A stretch of 64,000 nucleotides of DNA from Acidobacteriaceae bacterium (lineage in GTDB: Bacteria > Acidobacteriota > Terriglobia > Terriglobales > Acidobacteriaceae), in contig JAPWKE010000003.1 in the NCBI GenBank assembly GCA_028283655.1, positions 1,178,001 through 1,242,000 on the forward strand, written 5' to 3'. The notes under the pieces are model-generated. The model had not been told where the DNA came from. It saw only the letters and a program-made list of their open reading frames with translations, and made no database searches. A program made the position numbers and the translations under genes. Shown here in pieces: positions 36,055-45,782 of this stretch. Numbering within the stretch: position 1 is the stretch's first letter; the number at the start of each line of letters is the position of its first letter.

Positions 36055-36468
36055 ATGGCCTTCACCGGAGCCAAAGGACGAACACAAACGGCGCTGGCGG
36101 ATATCAACATCACTCCGCTCGTGGACGTGGTGCTGGTGCTTCTGCTGATCTTCATGGTCACCGCGCCCGTGCTGCAGTCAGGCGTGGACGTAGCTGTTCC
36201 ACAGACGCGTACGGTGAACCAGCTCACGGAAGAGCATCAGGTAGTCACGATCGACAAGGACCAGAACGTCTTTCTCGACGACAAGCCGGTGAACATCCAT
36301 GATCTGCCCACCCTGCTTCAAGCCAAAGGCAAAGCCGACGCCAAGCGTACGGTGTACGTCCGGGCCGATCAGAAGGTGCCGTTCGGAGCCTTTGCTTCTG
36401 TGATGGACGCGGTCAAGCAGGCTGGCATCAGCAACATCTCTATCGTGACTCGTCCCCTGGAGCGGTAA
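36055..36468 (+). CDS. tolR: TolR/ExbD-type protein
   Basis: 137 residues, one N-terminal transmembrane helix with the proton-conducting Asp in ITPLVDVVLVLLLIFMVTAP. The periplasmic part has DKDQNVFLDDKPVNIHDL and the typical TVYVRADQKVPFGAFASVMD. It starts two bases after tolQ and is part of the Tol motor. Confidence 0.94.
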   Translation: MAFTGAKGRTQTALADINITPLVDVVLVLLLIFMVTAPVLQSGVDVAVPQTRTVNQLTEEHQVVTIDKDQNVFLDDKPVNIHDLPTLLQAKGKADAKRTVYVRADQKVPFGAFASVMDAVKQAGISNISIVTRPLER

Positions 36469-36479
36469 GCCTCGTAACG

Positions 36480-37280
36480 ATGCCTTTGAACTCACTCATG
36501 AGCGAAAAACAGGAGGATCGCTTCGGCCAGAGCATGGCTGTTGCGGTCGGCTTGCATATTGCCCTGGCCGCCGGTCTCGTCGGCTTCGCTATCTGGGGAC
36601 ACATGCACCGCGATCCCTGGGGTGCGGACAAAGCCGAGGTTGGAGCCATTCAGGCTTCCATGGTTTCGGCGATTCCCTTGCCCGAAAAGGCCCAGCCGGT
36701 AAAAGACCAGGTGCTTGCTCCGGACGAAACAAGCACCGCGCCAACGCCTCCGCCGAAGGAAGCCACCGCGCCTCCGCCGAAGCCGACCGACGTTCTCGTG
36801 AAGGCCAAGGAGCCTCAGAAGAAGCCGACCAAGACCGGTCCCGTCGACACGCCCGCACCGCCCAAGCATCCCCAGCCCACTCCGGACGTTCCGAAGAAGG
36901 CCACGACCGGACAGGTCGCGACGCAGCTCGCGTCTTCAACCACTCCCGTGGGCAGCGGGTCCGCGACGGCCACCATTCTTGACCGCACCTTCGGAGCCCG
37001 CTACGCCTATTACGTCGGCATCGTGAGCCGAAAAATCGGCCAGAACTGGTACAAGGGCGAAGCAGACCCACGCTCCTCCACCGGCCGCCAGGTAACGATG
37101 GTCTTTGATATCGACCGCGACGGCACACCCTCCAACATTCGCGTCGAAATTTCGAGCGGCTCCCCCACGCTGGATATGTCCGCCAAACGCGCTCTGCAGC
37201 GCATCGACACCTTCGGCCCTCTGCCGGACGGCCGCAACTCCATCACCGTCGAAGACACCTTCATCTACGGCACACAGTAG
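36480..37280 (+). CDS. TolA/TonB-like energy-transducing protein
   Basis: 266 residues; a short cytoplasmic N-terminus, one transmembrane helix (ALAAGLVGFAIWGH), a Pro/Lys-rich periplasmic linker of about 80 residues (PPPKEATAPPPKPTD, PAPPKHPQPTPDVPKK) and a C-terminal TonB-type domain (residues about 180-266; VTMVFDIDRDGTPSNIRVEI, then LDMSAKRALQRI). By position it takes the TolA role, although its C-terminal domain is TonB-like. An internal ATG at 36498 is a possible start. Confidence 0.88.
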   Translation: MPLNSLMSEKQEDRFGQSMAVAVGLHIALAAGLVGFAIWGHMHRDPWGADKAEVGAIQASMVSAIPLPEKAQPVKDQVLAPDETSTAPTPPPKEATAPPPKPTDVLVKAKEPQKKPTKTGPVDTPAPPKHPQPTPDVPKKATTGQVATQLASSTTPVGSGSATATILDRTFGARYAYYVGIVSRKIGQNWYKGEADPRSSTGRQVTMVFDIDRDGTPSNIRVEISSGSPTLDMSAKRALQRIDTFGPLPDGRNSITVEDTFIYGTQ

Positions 37281-37347
37281 GAATCAACTCAGGTAACCCT
37301 GCTCGCAAGGCGACGTTTTACACCGACGTGCGTCTACGATAGTGACG

Positions 37348-38700
37348 ATGGCTCTCGACCTGCGACGACTTCGTGCCTTGCGTGTTTGCGGTGCAGCCCT
37401 GGCTGCGCTGGTGTGTTCCGTGTGCGTCTCCACAGCGAGCGCCCAGGACTGGTTCAAGATCAAACAGGACAACGGTGCGGGGACAATCCGTATCGCTGTT
37501 TCTGACTTCAAGGGTGCTGCCGATCCCCTGAAGCTTTCCTTCGATACGACGCTCTCAGCCGACCTTGCCAATGCTGGCATCTTCGATATCGTTTCGAAGA
37601 CAATGAATCCGCAATCGACTCCCGGCCTTCCTGCAGAGATCAACCTCGCGCAGTGGTCCGCAGCGCCTACAAACGCTGCCATGGTGGCGTTCGGTAACCT
37701 CAGCGTTGTCGGCGGCAAGCTGACCGTGAACGGCTTCCTCTTTGACGCCAAGAACTCACAATTCCCGCAGGTCTTCGCCAAGCAGTATCACGAAGCCCCC
37801 ACCGAAGACATGGCTCGCCAGATCGCGCATCGCTTTGCGGACGAGATCATCTTCCGTCTCGGCGGCGGCATCCCTGGTATCGCAGAGACCAAGATCTACT
37901 ACGTAAAGATGATTGGCGGAGCCAAGGAAATCTGGGAGATGGACTATGACGGCGCAAACCAGCATGCGATCACGCATCTTGGAGCCATCAGCCTCTCTCC
38001 GCGCGTCTCGCCCGATAACTCCCGCGTAGCGTTCACCTCTCTCGGCCGCGACGGCTTCCAGATCAAGATGTTCTCCCTGCTGCTGGGTCGCATCGTCAAC
38101 TTTGCGTCGGTTGGTGGAACCAACGTCTCACCGGCATGGGCACCAGGTGGTCAACAGCTTGCTTACTCTAGCTCTCGCACCGGCGATCCTGAAATCTGGG
38201 TCAGCGACCCGCAGGGCTCGCTGGCGCACAAGATCACCAGCTTCCGCGGCCCGGACGTCTCCCCAACCTGGAACCCTAAGACCGGCGCGCAGATCGCATG
38301 GATCAGCGGCCGCACCGGCCTGCCTCAGCTTTACATCATGGACTCCGACGGCTCCGGCGTTCAGCGCATGACCGATGGCGGTTACGCCACCTCTCCTAGC
38401 TGGTCGCCGAACGGACAGTTCGTGGCCTTCGCCTGGGATCGCAAGTACGGCCCTGGCGCCCCCGGCGGGCAGGACATTTATGTGATGGAGATCGCCACCA
38501 AGCGCTGGATTCAGCTCACGCATGACGGCGGTCGCTGCGACTTCCCTTCGTGGAGCCCCGATGGGCGCCACATTGTGTATGCCAACTCTTCCGATGGACG
38601 GGCGCAACATACGCGGATCATGAGCATGCTTGCCGACGGCACGGAAAAGCATGTGTTGACGGGAGCGGGCTCTGATATGCCGAACTGGAGCTGGCACTAG
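37348..38700 (+). CDS. tolB: Tol-Pal system beta-propeller protein TolB
   Basis: 450 residues from ATG 37348; GTG at 37342 is an alternative. Signal peptide ALAALVCSVCVSTASAQ, an N-terminal domain (IRIAVSDFKG, DIVSKTMNPQ), then repeated WD40-like blades such as SPRVSPDNSRVAFTS, SPAWAPGGQQLAYSSSRTG, SPTWNPKTGAQIAWISGR, SPSWSPNGQFVAFAW and FPSWSPDGRHIVYANS. TolB connects the Tol motor to Pal at the outer membrane. Between tolA-like and pal genes. Confidence 0.95.
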   Translation: MALDLRRLRALRVCGAALAALVCSVCVSTASAQDWFKIKQDNGAGTIRIAVSDFKGAADPLKLSFDTTLSADLANAGIFDIVSKTMNPQSTPGLPAEINLAQWSAAPTNAAMVAFGNLSVVGGKLTVNGFLFDAKNSQFPQVFAKQYHEAPTEDMARQIAHRFADEIIFRLGGGIPGIAETKIYYVKMIGGAKEIWEMDYDGANQHAITHLGAISLSPRVSPDNSRVAFTSLGRDGFQIKMFSLLLGRIVNFASVGGTNVSPAWAPGGQQLAYSSSRTGDPEIWVSDPQGSLAHKITSFRGPDVSPTWNPKTGAQIAWISGRTGLPQLYIMDSDGSGVQRMTDGGYATSPSWSPNGQFVAFAWDRKYGPGAPGGQDIYVMEIATKRWIQLTHDGGRCDFPSWSPDGRHIVYANSSDGRAQHTRIMSMLADGTEKHVLTGAGSDMPNWSWH

Positions 38701-38753
38701 TGTCTGCTCTTCCACAGCTTTTCGACTAGACTTAGGCGGTGAGGTTTACTGTG

Positions 38754-39521
38754 ATGATGCGTTGGCGTGTAGCGGCTAAGGCCGCAATGCTTGGTACGGG
38801 ACTGCTCTTGGCAACTACTGGCTGCCACAAGAAACCGAAACTTCCTCCTCCCGATACGACGGCTCCGACAACGACTGTGGCTCCTCCCACGGCGTCGATC
38901 ACGGCTGATCCATTGGCAATCGACCTCGGCCAGTCCGTGGTGCTCAACTGGCGCACGACAGATGCGACCAGCGTCTCCATCGACGGAATCGGTCAGGTTG
39001 CGGTCAACGGAACCCAGACCGTCAGCCCGGCGAACTCGACCAACTTCCACCTGGTCGCTCGTGGTGATGGCGGCACTACCGAAGCCAGCGTTCGCGTGAC
39101 CGTTCGTGTTCCTGAGATGCCCAGCACCGGCCAGTCCAACGGTGGCGACCCCAACGATATGTCTAACATCTCGGATGCAGCCTTCCACGCAGCCGTGCCG
39201 GACGTCTTCTTCGGGTATGACAGCTTCGAGATCAGCGGCGACGCACAGAACTCGATCTCTGCCGCGGCTCGCTATCTCACGCAGCACCCTGGTGTAAAGA
39301 TCCTCATCGGCGGCTACTGCGATGATCGTGGTTCGGCCGAGTACAACATCACGCTGGGTGAAAACCGCGCAAACTCTGCGAAGACCGCTTTGGTTAGCGC
39401 CGGTGTCTCGCCCAACCGTATCCGCGTTATCTCCTACGGCAAGGAACGTCAGTTCTGCACCGAAGAGAACGATTCCTGCTGGCAGCAGAACCGCCGTGCC
39501 CAGTTCACGGTCGATCGCTAA
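38754..39521 (+). CDS. pal: Peptidoglycan-associated lipoprotein Pal
   Basis: 255 residues from ATG 38754, preceded by GGTGAGG. Lipobox LLATTGC (Cys24). A linker rich in Pro/Thr and a small beta domain of about 85 residues (Ig-like; SITADPLAIDLGQSVVL) precede the OmpA domain (residues about 140-255; YCDDRGSAEYNITLGENRA, RIRVISYGKERQ). The extra N-terminal domain makes it longer than the usual 160-170 residues. Pal binds peptidoglycan and TolB. A hairpin follows. Confidence 0.93.
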   Translation: MMRWRVAAKAAMLGTGLLLATTGCHKKPKLPPPDTTAPTTTVAPPTASITADPLAIDLGQSVVLNWRTTDATSVSIDGIGQVAVNGTQTVSPANSTNFHLVARGDGGTTEASVRVTVRVPEMPSTGQSNGGDPNDMSNISDAAFHAAVPDVFFGYDSFEISGDAQNSISAAARYLTQHPGVKILIGGYCDDRGSAEYNITLGENRANSAKTALVSAGVSPNRIRVISYGKERQFCTEENDSCWQQNRRAQFTVDR

Positions 39522-39551
39522 CCAAAGGCAACACAACGGAACGACAAACAC

Positions 39552-39594
39552 ACAGCGCGAGCACAGCAAATCTGGGCTCGCGCTGTCTCCTTTT
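39552..39594 (+). terminator. Hairpin between pal and cpoB
   Basis: ACAGCGCGAGC (39552-39562), a 13-base loop and the perfect complement (39576-39586), then CTCCTTTT. Probably leaky, since cpoB belongs to the same system. Confidence 0.7.
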
Positions 39595-39610
39595 GTGAGA
39601 GGTGAAAGAG

Positions 39611-40543
39611 ATGAAGCAGACACTGCGATGGGCGGTGATGGGAACGGCGCTGACAGTAAGCCTTTGTGCCCTGCCAGCACGCGCTGCAAACAAGGACATG
39701 ATCCAGTTGCAGACTCAGGTTCAGCAGTTGCAGGACGCCGTCGCACGCTTGCAGCAATCCAACGACGAGCGCATGGGCGTCATGAAGGACCTTGTTCAAC
39801 AAACGGCCGACGCGGTGAACCGCATGACGGTGGCCATGAACGGGCTGAAGCAGGAGATGGAGAATAACAACACGGCCAGCGCAGCGAAAAGCGATGCTCT
39901 CGCCGGCCAGATCCAGTCCCTGAACGACTCCGTGGATGAGCTCAAGGCGCGCATGATGCGCATGGAGAAGACTCTCGGCGACATCCAGAGTCAGCAGCAG
40001 CAGTCGAACGCCGTCCTGCAGTCGATGCCGACCGCGACCGGCACACCTACCGCTTCCGCTGCGCCTGCAGACCAGGGCCCCGGCCCCTCTGACCAACCTG
40101 CAGCCGGTCAGCCTCTCCCCATGCCCTCAGCCCCCAGCCAGCCCGCAAAGGTTGTGCCGACAGCTGGTCCGTCCTCTGGCCAGATGTACCGCACGGCCTA
40201 CTCGGATTACATGTCCGGCAAGTCCAATCTCGCGGCCAGCGAGTTCCAGGACCTCATCAAGGCTTACCCCGAAGACAACCTCTCCGGCAACGCCTACTTC
40301 TACCTCGGCGAGATGAGCTTCCGCACCAACAAGCCCTCCGTCGCCATCAAGAGCTACGACAAGGTGCTCGAGCAGTATCCGAACAACGCCAAGATCCCCG
40401 CCGCGCACCTGCACAAAGCAGAAGCGCTTTCGCAGATGGGGCAGCGCGAGGCTTCGGTTCGTGAACTGCACGCGCTGGTGGCTCGCTTCCCCGCCTCCCC
40501 TGAGGCGGCCCAGGCCAAGCAGAAGCTGGCGCGCTCGCGCTAA
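39611..40543 (+). CDS. cpoB: Tol-Pal associated coiled-coil/TPR protein CpoB (YbgF)
   Basis: 310 residues from ATG 39611 with AGAGG upstream; a GTG at 39602 is less likely. Signal peptide VMGTALTVSLCALPARA; residues about 30-145 form a long coiled coil (IQLQTQVQQLQDAVARLQQS); a Pro/Ala linker; then TPR repeats (about residues 195-305; ASEFQDLIKAYPEDNLSGNA, AIKSYDKVLEQYPNN). CpoB coordinates peptidoglycan synthesis with outer membrane constriction in E. coli. It ends the tol cluster. Confidence 0.9.
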   Translation: MKQTLRWAVMGTALTVSLCALPARAANKDMIQLQTQVQQLQDAVARLQQSNDERMGVMKDLVQQTADAVNRMTVAMNGLKQEMENNNTASAAKSDALAGQIQSLNDSVDELKARMMRMEKTLGDIQSQQQQSNAVLQSMPTATGTPTASAAPADQGPGPSDQPAAGQPLPMPSAPSQPAKVVPTAGPSSGQMYRTAYSDYMSGKSNLAASEFQDLIKAYPEDNLSGNAYFYLGEMSFRTNKPSVAIKSYDKVLEQYPNNAKIPAAHLHKAEALSQMGQREASVRELHALVARFPASPEAAQAKQKLARSR

Positions 40544-40557
40544 CGCCTCCTTCAACA

Positions 40558-40587
40558 ACAAAGGCCCGGCGATTGCCGGGCCTTTGT
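40558..40587. terminator. Bidirectional terminator between cpoB and the DapA-like gene
   Basis: ACAAAGGCCCGGC (40558-40570), loop GATT, and the perfect complement (40575-40587). It serves convergent genes on both strands. Confidence 0.85.
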
Positions 40588-40600
40588 CATTTCAGACGAA

Positions 40601-41689
40601 CTAGTTCTTCAACTCACGGAACGCCGCTTCCACACGCTTCTGCTCCGCCGCATCTGCCGGAGCCAGCGGCAGCCGTGGGAAGCCACCAAAGTATCCGTTC
40701 AGATCGCAGGCATACTTCGTGCCAGCAGGCCCAAGCTCAGCGAGCACCGCATCCGCCGCCACAAGCCGAGCCGCCTTCTCGCGTGCCAGCGCCAGGTTGC
40801 CATCCGTGAACGCCGCATAAGCCTCGTGCACTCCCTGCGGAGCCGGTGCCGCCAGCGCAGGCATAGCGCCGTTCGCGCCTGCCTCGAGTATTGGAAGCAT
40901 CTCCGAAGAGGCCCCGCACGCCATGATGGCAAAGCCCAGCTTCTTCGTACGTGTCTTGATCGCAGGAGCAGCCGGCGCAAGCGCCACGGACGTCCCTGCG
41001 CCACCCAGCAGCGCCTCGGCGGAGACAAACGTGCTCTCACCCGCGACCTCGGCCACAGGAGCCAGCATGCGGCGCGTCACCGGCCGGAAGATGTGCGTGA
41101 CCGTCGCATCATGCGCCACACCGCTCGTCGCCGCGCGCAAAGCGCCCAGCCGCTCGACAGCCAGCGCGCCGTCATACAGCCCCAGAATGTTCGGATGCTG
41201 CGCCAGCAACCCAACAGCCTCTACAGAAAGCTGCCGCGAGGGGGCAGCCGCATCCGACCAGAGCAACACCGGCAGCGGAGAATTGTCTGCCACCGTTCGG
41301 AAGTAGTTCAGGAGCTCACGCTCGCCCGTACGGCGCACGATCGCAGACCAAGACGTCGGCGCAGCCAACAGCACGGCGTCAAACATCGCGTCATACGCCT
41401 GCTGCGCCAGGGACAGAGCCTGCGCCACGGAGTCGCGCGTGATGGCGCAAACAAGCACCTTCTCCGCCGCTGCCGTCTCTCGAACCGCAGACAAGCACTC
41501 AGCCACCTCGGCGTCCGAAAGGCTCGTGCCCTCCGCACCCGGAGCAAAAAGCACCAGGCCAGCAGCGGGTGTCAGCGAGTAGCGACGAACATTGTGCTCA
41601 AGCTTACGAAGGTAGAGCGCGCCGTCACGATAGAACGGTGTCGCCAAGGGTACGTGGATTCCATCAATCAACATCATGCCGGGTTCCAT
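40601..41689 (-). CDS. DapA-fold protein apparently lacking the Schiff-base lysine
   Basis: 362 residues from ATG 41689 (GAGGA upstream); a GTG-started form from 41710 adds seven residues. The N-terminus IDGIHVPLATPFYRDGALYL and SLSDAEVAECLSAV fit the dihydrodipicolinate synthase/N-acetylneuraminate lyase family. The β-strand that carries the catalytic lysine (typically GIKD) here reads LGLYDGAL, with Tyr in place of Lys, and the usual PPYY tyrosine region reads APTSW. The C-terminal part carries a longer Ala-rich insertion. The length is above the usual ~295. It therefore looks catalytically inactive or changed; function unknown. It diverges from the membrane protein gene. Confidence 0.78.
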   Translation of the reverse strand: MEPGMMLIDGIHVPLATPFYRDGALYLRKLEHNVRRYSLTPAAGLVLFAPGAEGTSLSDAEVAECLSAVRETAAAEKVLVCAITRDSVAQALSLAQQAYDAMFDAVLLAAPTSWSAIVRRTGERELLNYFRTVADNSPLPVLLWSDAAAPSRQLSVEAVGLLAQHPNILGLYDGALAVERLGALRAATSGVAHDATVTHIFRPVTRRMLAPVAEVAGESTFVSAEALLGGAGTSVALAPAAPAIKTRTKKLGFAIMACGASSEMLPILEAGANGAMPALAAPAPQGVHEAYAAFTDGNLALAREKAARLVAADAVLAELGPAGTKYACDLNGYFGGFPRLPLAPADAAEQKRVEAAFRELKN

Positions 41690-41718
41690 TTTATCTTTTT
41701 CCTCGTACACTCAGAGGC

Positions 41719-42231
41719 ATGGCAGTGTCACAGGAAGAATTCGAGGTAACTCAAAGCAAGAGCCTGAGTGAATTGGGAGCGGAAGCCTTCTGGTTTGTCG
41801 CGCATACCGTCATCGCCATTCTCGCTCTTTGCCTCGTTCTGGTCGGCGGAACCATGCTCCACGCTGACCCAGAAGCCAACGTTCCCAAGCTGATCGGGAC
41901 ATTATTTGCTTTTCTCATTCCGCTTGCCGTCGGCTTTCTCATCGCCAAAAAGCAGCAGAACGACATCGCCCGTTACGTCTGGATCTCCGGCATGCTGATC
42001 TTTTCAGCCGTCTGTGTATGGGTCCTCGATCTGCCAACGGGCAACGGCCTCTGCGAGCACTGCGGCGCAGTCGACAAGCTCTACCGCACCTTCTTCGACA
42101 TTGCTCACGGCTCCGGCCTCATGGGCGGCGATGGCCTGCTCGTCGGCACATGGGTTCCACTCTCGCTCTTCGGCTACGCTATCGGTGCGAACCTCGCCCT
42201 AGACAAGCCCGAAGAGGAGTTCGAAGAGTAG
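41719..42231 (+). CDS. Unknown four-helix membrane protein (170 residues)
   Basis: Start ATG 41719. After a soluble N-terminus of about 25 residues come four predicted helices (VAHTVIAILALCLVLVGGTML, LIGTLFAFLIPLAVGFLIA, YVWISGMLIFSAVCVWVLDL and VGTWVPLSLFGYAIGANLAL). Between helices 3 and 4 is a hydrophilic loop with CEHCG, a possible metal or redox pair, then acidic C-terminus EEEFEE. No family recognised. It diverges from the DapA-like gene with about 30 bases between the starts. Confidence 0.78.
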   Translation: MAVSQEEFEVTQSKSLSELGAEAFWFVAHTVIAILALCLVLVGGTMLHADPEANVPKLIGTLFAFLIPLAVGFLIAKKQQNDIARYVWISGMLIFSAVCVWVLDLPTGNGLCEHCGAVDKLYRTFFDIAHGSGLMGGDGLLVGTWVPLSLFGYAIGANLALDKPEEEFEE

Positions 42232-42246
42232 TACTTGCTTCATGCA

Positions 42247-42286
42247 AATAAATAAGGCCCGCCAAATCGGCGGGCCTTACTTATTT
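42247..42286. terminator. Bidirectional terminator between membrane protein gene and carB
   Basis: TAAGGCCCGCC and its complement flank AAATC, with A/T-rich ends on both sides (AAATAA and TTATTT), suited to both convergent transcripts. Confidence 0.85.
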
Positions 42287-42300
42287 ACGTTGGCCTGCGG

Positions 42301-45300
42301 TTATTTGCGCGAAGCATGAAGCTCCTGCAGACTCTCCACCTTCAACTCGCCCTTCTGCAGGAAGGCAATACCATCCGCTGCTGCGCGAGCTGCTGCAATC
42401 GTTGTGATCGCCGGAATGCGTGCAGCCACCGCGGCGCGACGAACAGCCTGCTCGTCGAACACACGATCATGCCCGCCGCGCGGCGTGTTGATCACCAGGT
42501 GAATGCGATCGCCCTTGATAAGATCGACCACGTTCGGGCGCCCTTCGCCAACTGCGTAAACGCGCTCTGCACCAATGCCAGCCTCTTCCAGGATGTCCGC
42601 GCTGCCGTGCGTCGCCACGATCTCAAAGCCAAGCTCGACAAACCGCTTCGCCAGCGCCGCTACCTTTGACTTGTCCTGATCGTTCACCGAGATGAAGACC
42701 GTTCCCTTCGTCGGCAGCTTCTGTCCGGCAGCGATCTGGGCCTTGGCAAACGCTTCGCCAAAGGTCTTAGCCGCGCCCATCACTTCGCCCGTCGAACGCA
42801 TCTCCGGTCCAAGCACAGGGTCAACGCCCTGGAACTTGCCCCACGGGAAGACCGGCGACTTCACGAAGTAGTGATCGCCCGTGGAAAGCTCTCCAGCCTT
42901 CAACTCTTCCGGCAGAAGCTCTTGCAGCTTACGGCCCGTCATCAAACGTGCCGCAACCTTCGCCAGCTGGATCCCCGTCGCCTTCGAAACATACGGCACC
43001 GTACGCGAAGCACGCGGGTTCACTTCGATCACGAAGACCTTGCCGCGCTGCACAGCGAACTGCAGATTCACAAGACCGATCACGTTCAACGACAACGCAA
43101 GCTTCCGCGTGTAGGTACGCAGCGTCTCAAGTACCTCCGGAGCAAGCTCCACGGAAGGCAGTACGCACGACGAGTCGCCCGAGTGAACGCCAGCTTCTTC
43201 AATATGCTGCATGATGCCCGCGATCAACACGTCCTTGCCATCGCAGAGAGCATCCACGTCTACTTCGATCGCATCCTCAAGGAAGTGATCGATCAGCACC
43301 GGGCGGTCCTGCGAGTACTCAATCGCCGAGCTCATGTAGCGAACGATGTCCTGATCGTTATGCGCAATCACCATCGCACGCCCACCCAGCACATATGACG
43401 GACGCACCAGCACCGGATACTCCACACGCTTGGCGCCAGCCAGAGCCTCTTCAAGCGACGTTGCCATCGCTCCCGGCGGCTGCGGAATCTCAAGGTCTGT
43501 AATCAGCTTGCCAAAGCGCTTGCGATCTTCCGCAAGATCAATCGACTCCGGCGACGTACCGATGATCGGCACGCCAGCAGCCTTCAGCGGCAGCGACAGG
43601 TTCAGCGGAGTCTGTCCGCCAAACTGCACGATCATGCCGATCTCAGCGCCGCCTGAAGCCTCATGCTCATACACCGCAAGCACGTCTTCGAACGTCAACG
43701 GCTCGAAGTAGAGACGGTCCGACGTGTCATAGTCCGTCGATACAGTCTCAGGATTGCAGTTGACCATGATGGTTTCGTAGCCATCGTCGCGCAGCGCGAA
43801 AGCCGCGTGGCAGCAGCAGTAATCGAACTCAATACCCTGCCCGATACGATTCGGCCCCGAACCTAAGATGATGATCTTCTTGTTCGCCGTCGGCGCTGCT
43901 TCATCTTCTTCATCGAAGCACGAGTACAGATACGGCGTGAACGATTCGAACTCTGCCGCGCACGTGTCCACAAGCTTGTACACCGGCTTCACGCCGAGCT
44001 TCTTGCGCAGCGCAGAAACCTGCGCCGTCGCCTGCTTGCCTTCCAGGCCGAGTGCTGAAGCAATGCGGTCGTCCGACAGTCCCTTGCGCTTTGCCGAGCG
44101 CAACTCATGCTCGTCCAGCGTTGCCAGGTTCTTCGTGCTCAGTTCCTTCAGCTCATCTGCAATCTGCTTCATGTTATGCAGGAACCAGGGATCCATGCCC
44201 GTATAGTTATGCGCTTCACGAACGCTCATGCCGTTCTCAAACGCATAGCGCAGGTACGAAAGACGCTCCGGGTGCGGAGTCACAAGACGCTGGCGAATGC
44301 GGCGCGGATCGATATCCTCTGCACCAGCCTTCTTACCCGTCTCCAGCGAACGCACAGCCTTCATCAGCGACTCTTTGAACGTGCGGCCAATCGCCATCAC
44401 TTCGCCGACCGACTTCATCTGCGGCCCAAGCGTCTCATCGGCGCCTGGGAACTTCTCAAACTGCCACTTCGGAATCTTCGTCACGACGTAGTCAATCGTC
44501 GGCTCAAAGCAAGCCGGCGTCGCCTTGGTAATGTCGTTCTGCAACTCATCGAGCGTGTAACCAACCGCCAGACGTGCTGCAATCTTCGCAATCGGGAAGC
44601 CCGTAGCCTTCGACGCAAGCGCCGAAGAACGCGAAACGCGCGGGTTCATCTCGATCACCGTCATGCGGCCGTTCGCCGGGTTCACGGAGAACTGCACGTT
44701 CGATCCGCCGGTCTCAACGCCAATCTCGCGGATCACGGCAATCGCCGCATCGCGCATGCGCTGATACTCACGGTCGGTCAGCGTCTGTGCCGGAGCCACC
44801 GTGATCGAGTCGCCCGTGTGCACGCCCATCGGATCGAAGTTTTCAATCGAGCAGATGATGACCACGTTGTCATTCAAATCGCGAACGACTTCGAGTTCGT
44901 ACTCCTTCCAGCCAAGTACAGACTCTTCGAGCAGGCACTCATGCACGGGCGAAAGATCCAGACCGCGCGAGAGAATCTCCATCAGCTCTTCGCGGTTGAA
45001 CGCGATACCGCCGCCGGAGCCGCCGAGCGTAAAGCTGGGGCGAATCACCACCGGGAAGCCAAGCTTCTGCGCGAACTCAAGACCATCGCGAATGTTGTTC
45101 ACGAGCATCGACTTCGGCATGTCGAGGCCGATCTTGTTCATCGCGTCCTTGAACAGCAGACGATCTTCCGCCTTCTTGATCGCGTCCAGCTTCGCGCCGA
45201 TCAACTCAATGCCAAGACGCTCAAGCACGTTTGCATCGGCAAGATCGACCGCGAGGTTCAACGCCGTCTGTCCCCCGACCGTGGGCAGCACGGCAAACGA

Positions 45301-45570
45301 GCCCTTGCTCTTATCGAGCGAAGCCGCTTCCTTGGTCAGAATCTCTTCGAGATACTCGATCGTCAGCGGCTCGATGTATGTACGATCCGCCACATCCGGG
45401 TCCGTCATAATCGATGCCGGGTTCGAGTTCACCAGAACTACTTCGTAGCCCTCAGCCTTGAGGGCCTTGCAGGCCTGCGTGCCGGAGTAATCGAACTCGG
45501 CAGACTGGCCGATAACGATAGGGCCGGAGCCGATTACGAGGATTTTTGCAATGTCGTTTCTGCGTGGCAT
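42301..45570 (-). CDS. carB: Carbamoyl-phosphate synthase, large subunit
   Basis: 1089 residues, matching the family length. Two homologous ATP-grasp halves: [18 protein letters not shown] and [19 protein letters not shown] mark their starts; [14 protein letters not shown] and [14 protein letters not shown] the ATP loops; [21 protein letters not shown] the second-half metal site. The last ~130 residues are the MGS-like allosteric domain ([33 protein letters not shown]). It makes carbamoyl phosphate for arginine and pyrimidines with CarA. carA is 1.3 kb upstream on the same strand, separated by a GT87-like gene. Confidence 0.98.
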   Translation of the reverse strand: MPRRNDIAKILVIGSGPIVIGQSAEFDYSGTQACKALKAEGYEVVLVNSNPASIMTDPDVADRTYIEPLTIEYLEEILTKEAASLDKSKGSFAVLPTVGGQTALNLAVDLADANVLERLGIELIGAKLDAIKKAEDRLLFKDAMNKIGLDMPKSMLVNNIRDGLEFAQKLGFPVVIRPSFTLGGSGGGIAFNREELMEILSRGLDLSPVHECLLEESVLGWKEYELEVVRDLNDNVVIICSIENFDPMGVHTGDSITVAPAQTLTDREYQRMRDAAIAVIREIGVETGGSNVQFSVNPANGRMTVIEMNPRVSRSSALASKATGFPIAKIAARLAVGYTLDELQNDITKATPACFEPTIDYVVTKIPKWQFEKFPGADETLGPQMKSVGEVMAIGRTFKESLMKAVRSLETGKKAGAEDIDPRRIRQRLVTPHPERLSYLRYAFENGMSVREAHNYTGMDPWFLHNMKQIADELKELSTKNLATLDEHELRSAKRKGLSDDRIASALGLEGKQATAQVSALRKKLGVKPVYKLVDTCAAEFESFTPYLYSCFDEEDEAAPTANKKIIILGSGPNRIGQGIEFDYCCCHAAFALRDDGYETIMVNCNPETVSTDYDTSDRLYFEPLTFEDVLAVYEHEASGGAEIGMIVQFGGQTPLNLSLPLKAAGVPIIGTSPESIDLAEDRKRFGKLITDLEIPQPPGAMATSLEEALAGAKRVEYPVLVRPSYVLGGRAMVIAHNDQDIVRYMSSAIEYSQDRPVLIDHFLEDAIEVDVDALCDGKDVLIAGIMQHIEEAGVHSGDSSCVLPSVELAPEVLETLRTYTRKLALSLNVIGLVNLQFAVQRGKVFVIEVNPRASRTVPYVSKATGIQLAKVAARLMTGRKLQELLPEELKAGELSTGDHYFVKSPVFPWGKFQGVDPVLGPEMRSTGEVMGAAKTFGEAFAKAQIAAGQKLPTKGTVFISVNDQDKSKVAALAKRFVELGFEIVATHGSADILEEAGIGAERVYAVGEGRPNVVDLIKGDRIHLVINTPRGGHDRVFDEQAVRRAAVAARIPAITTIAAARAAADGIAFLQKGELKVESLQELHASRK

Positions 45571-45782
45571 AGCTTATCTTTCTCTCGCTGCTTCGTCAGG
45601 TCTCGCAATACATGACCTGTCAGCGACTGTTCTAACGTTCCAGATTCAGTTTCCAACCATTGCCTCGCAAGGCCTTGGTGTATTGCTTTGCTTCAAAACA
45701 AACGAACTCGTACAGCTCCAGTTGCATCAAGGGAAAAGATCCAAACACCCTCGACAAAACAGAATTTCTTCTAGTCGCTCGC

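Noticed and set aside
44107-45615. 502-residue open frame opposite carB
   Set aside because: carB is unmistakable on the other strand; the antisense product is composed of shadow Arg/His/Leu repeats.
45571-45782. Small ORFs in the gap upstream of carB
   Set aside because: They have no ribosome site and overlap other frames; the gap probably holds only the carB promoter and leader. I see no clear promoter match.
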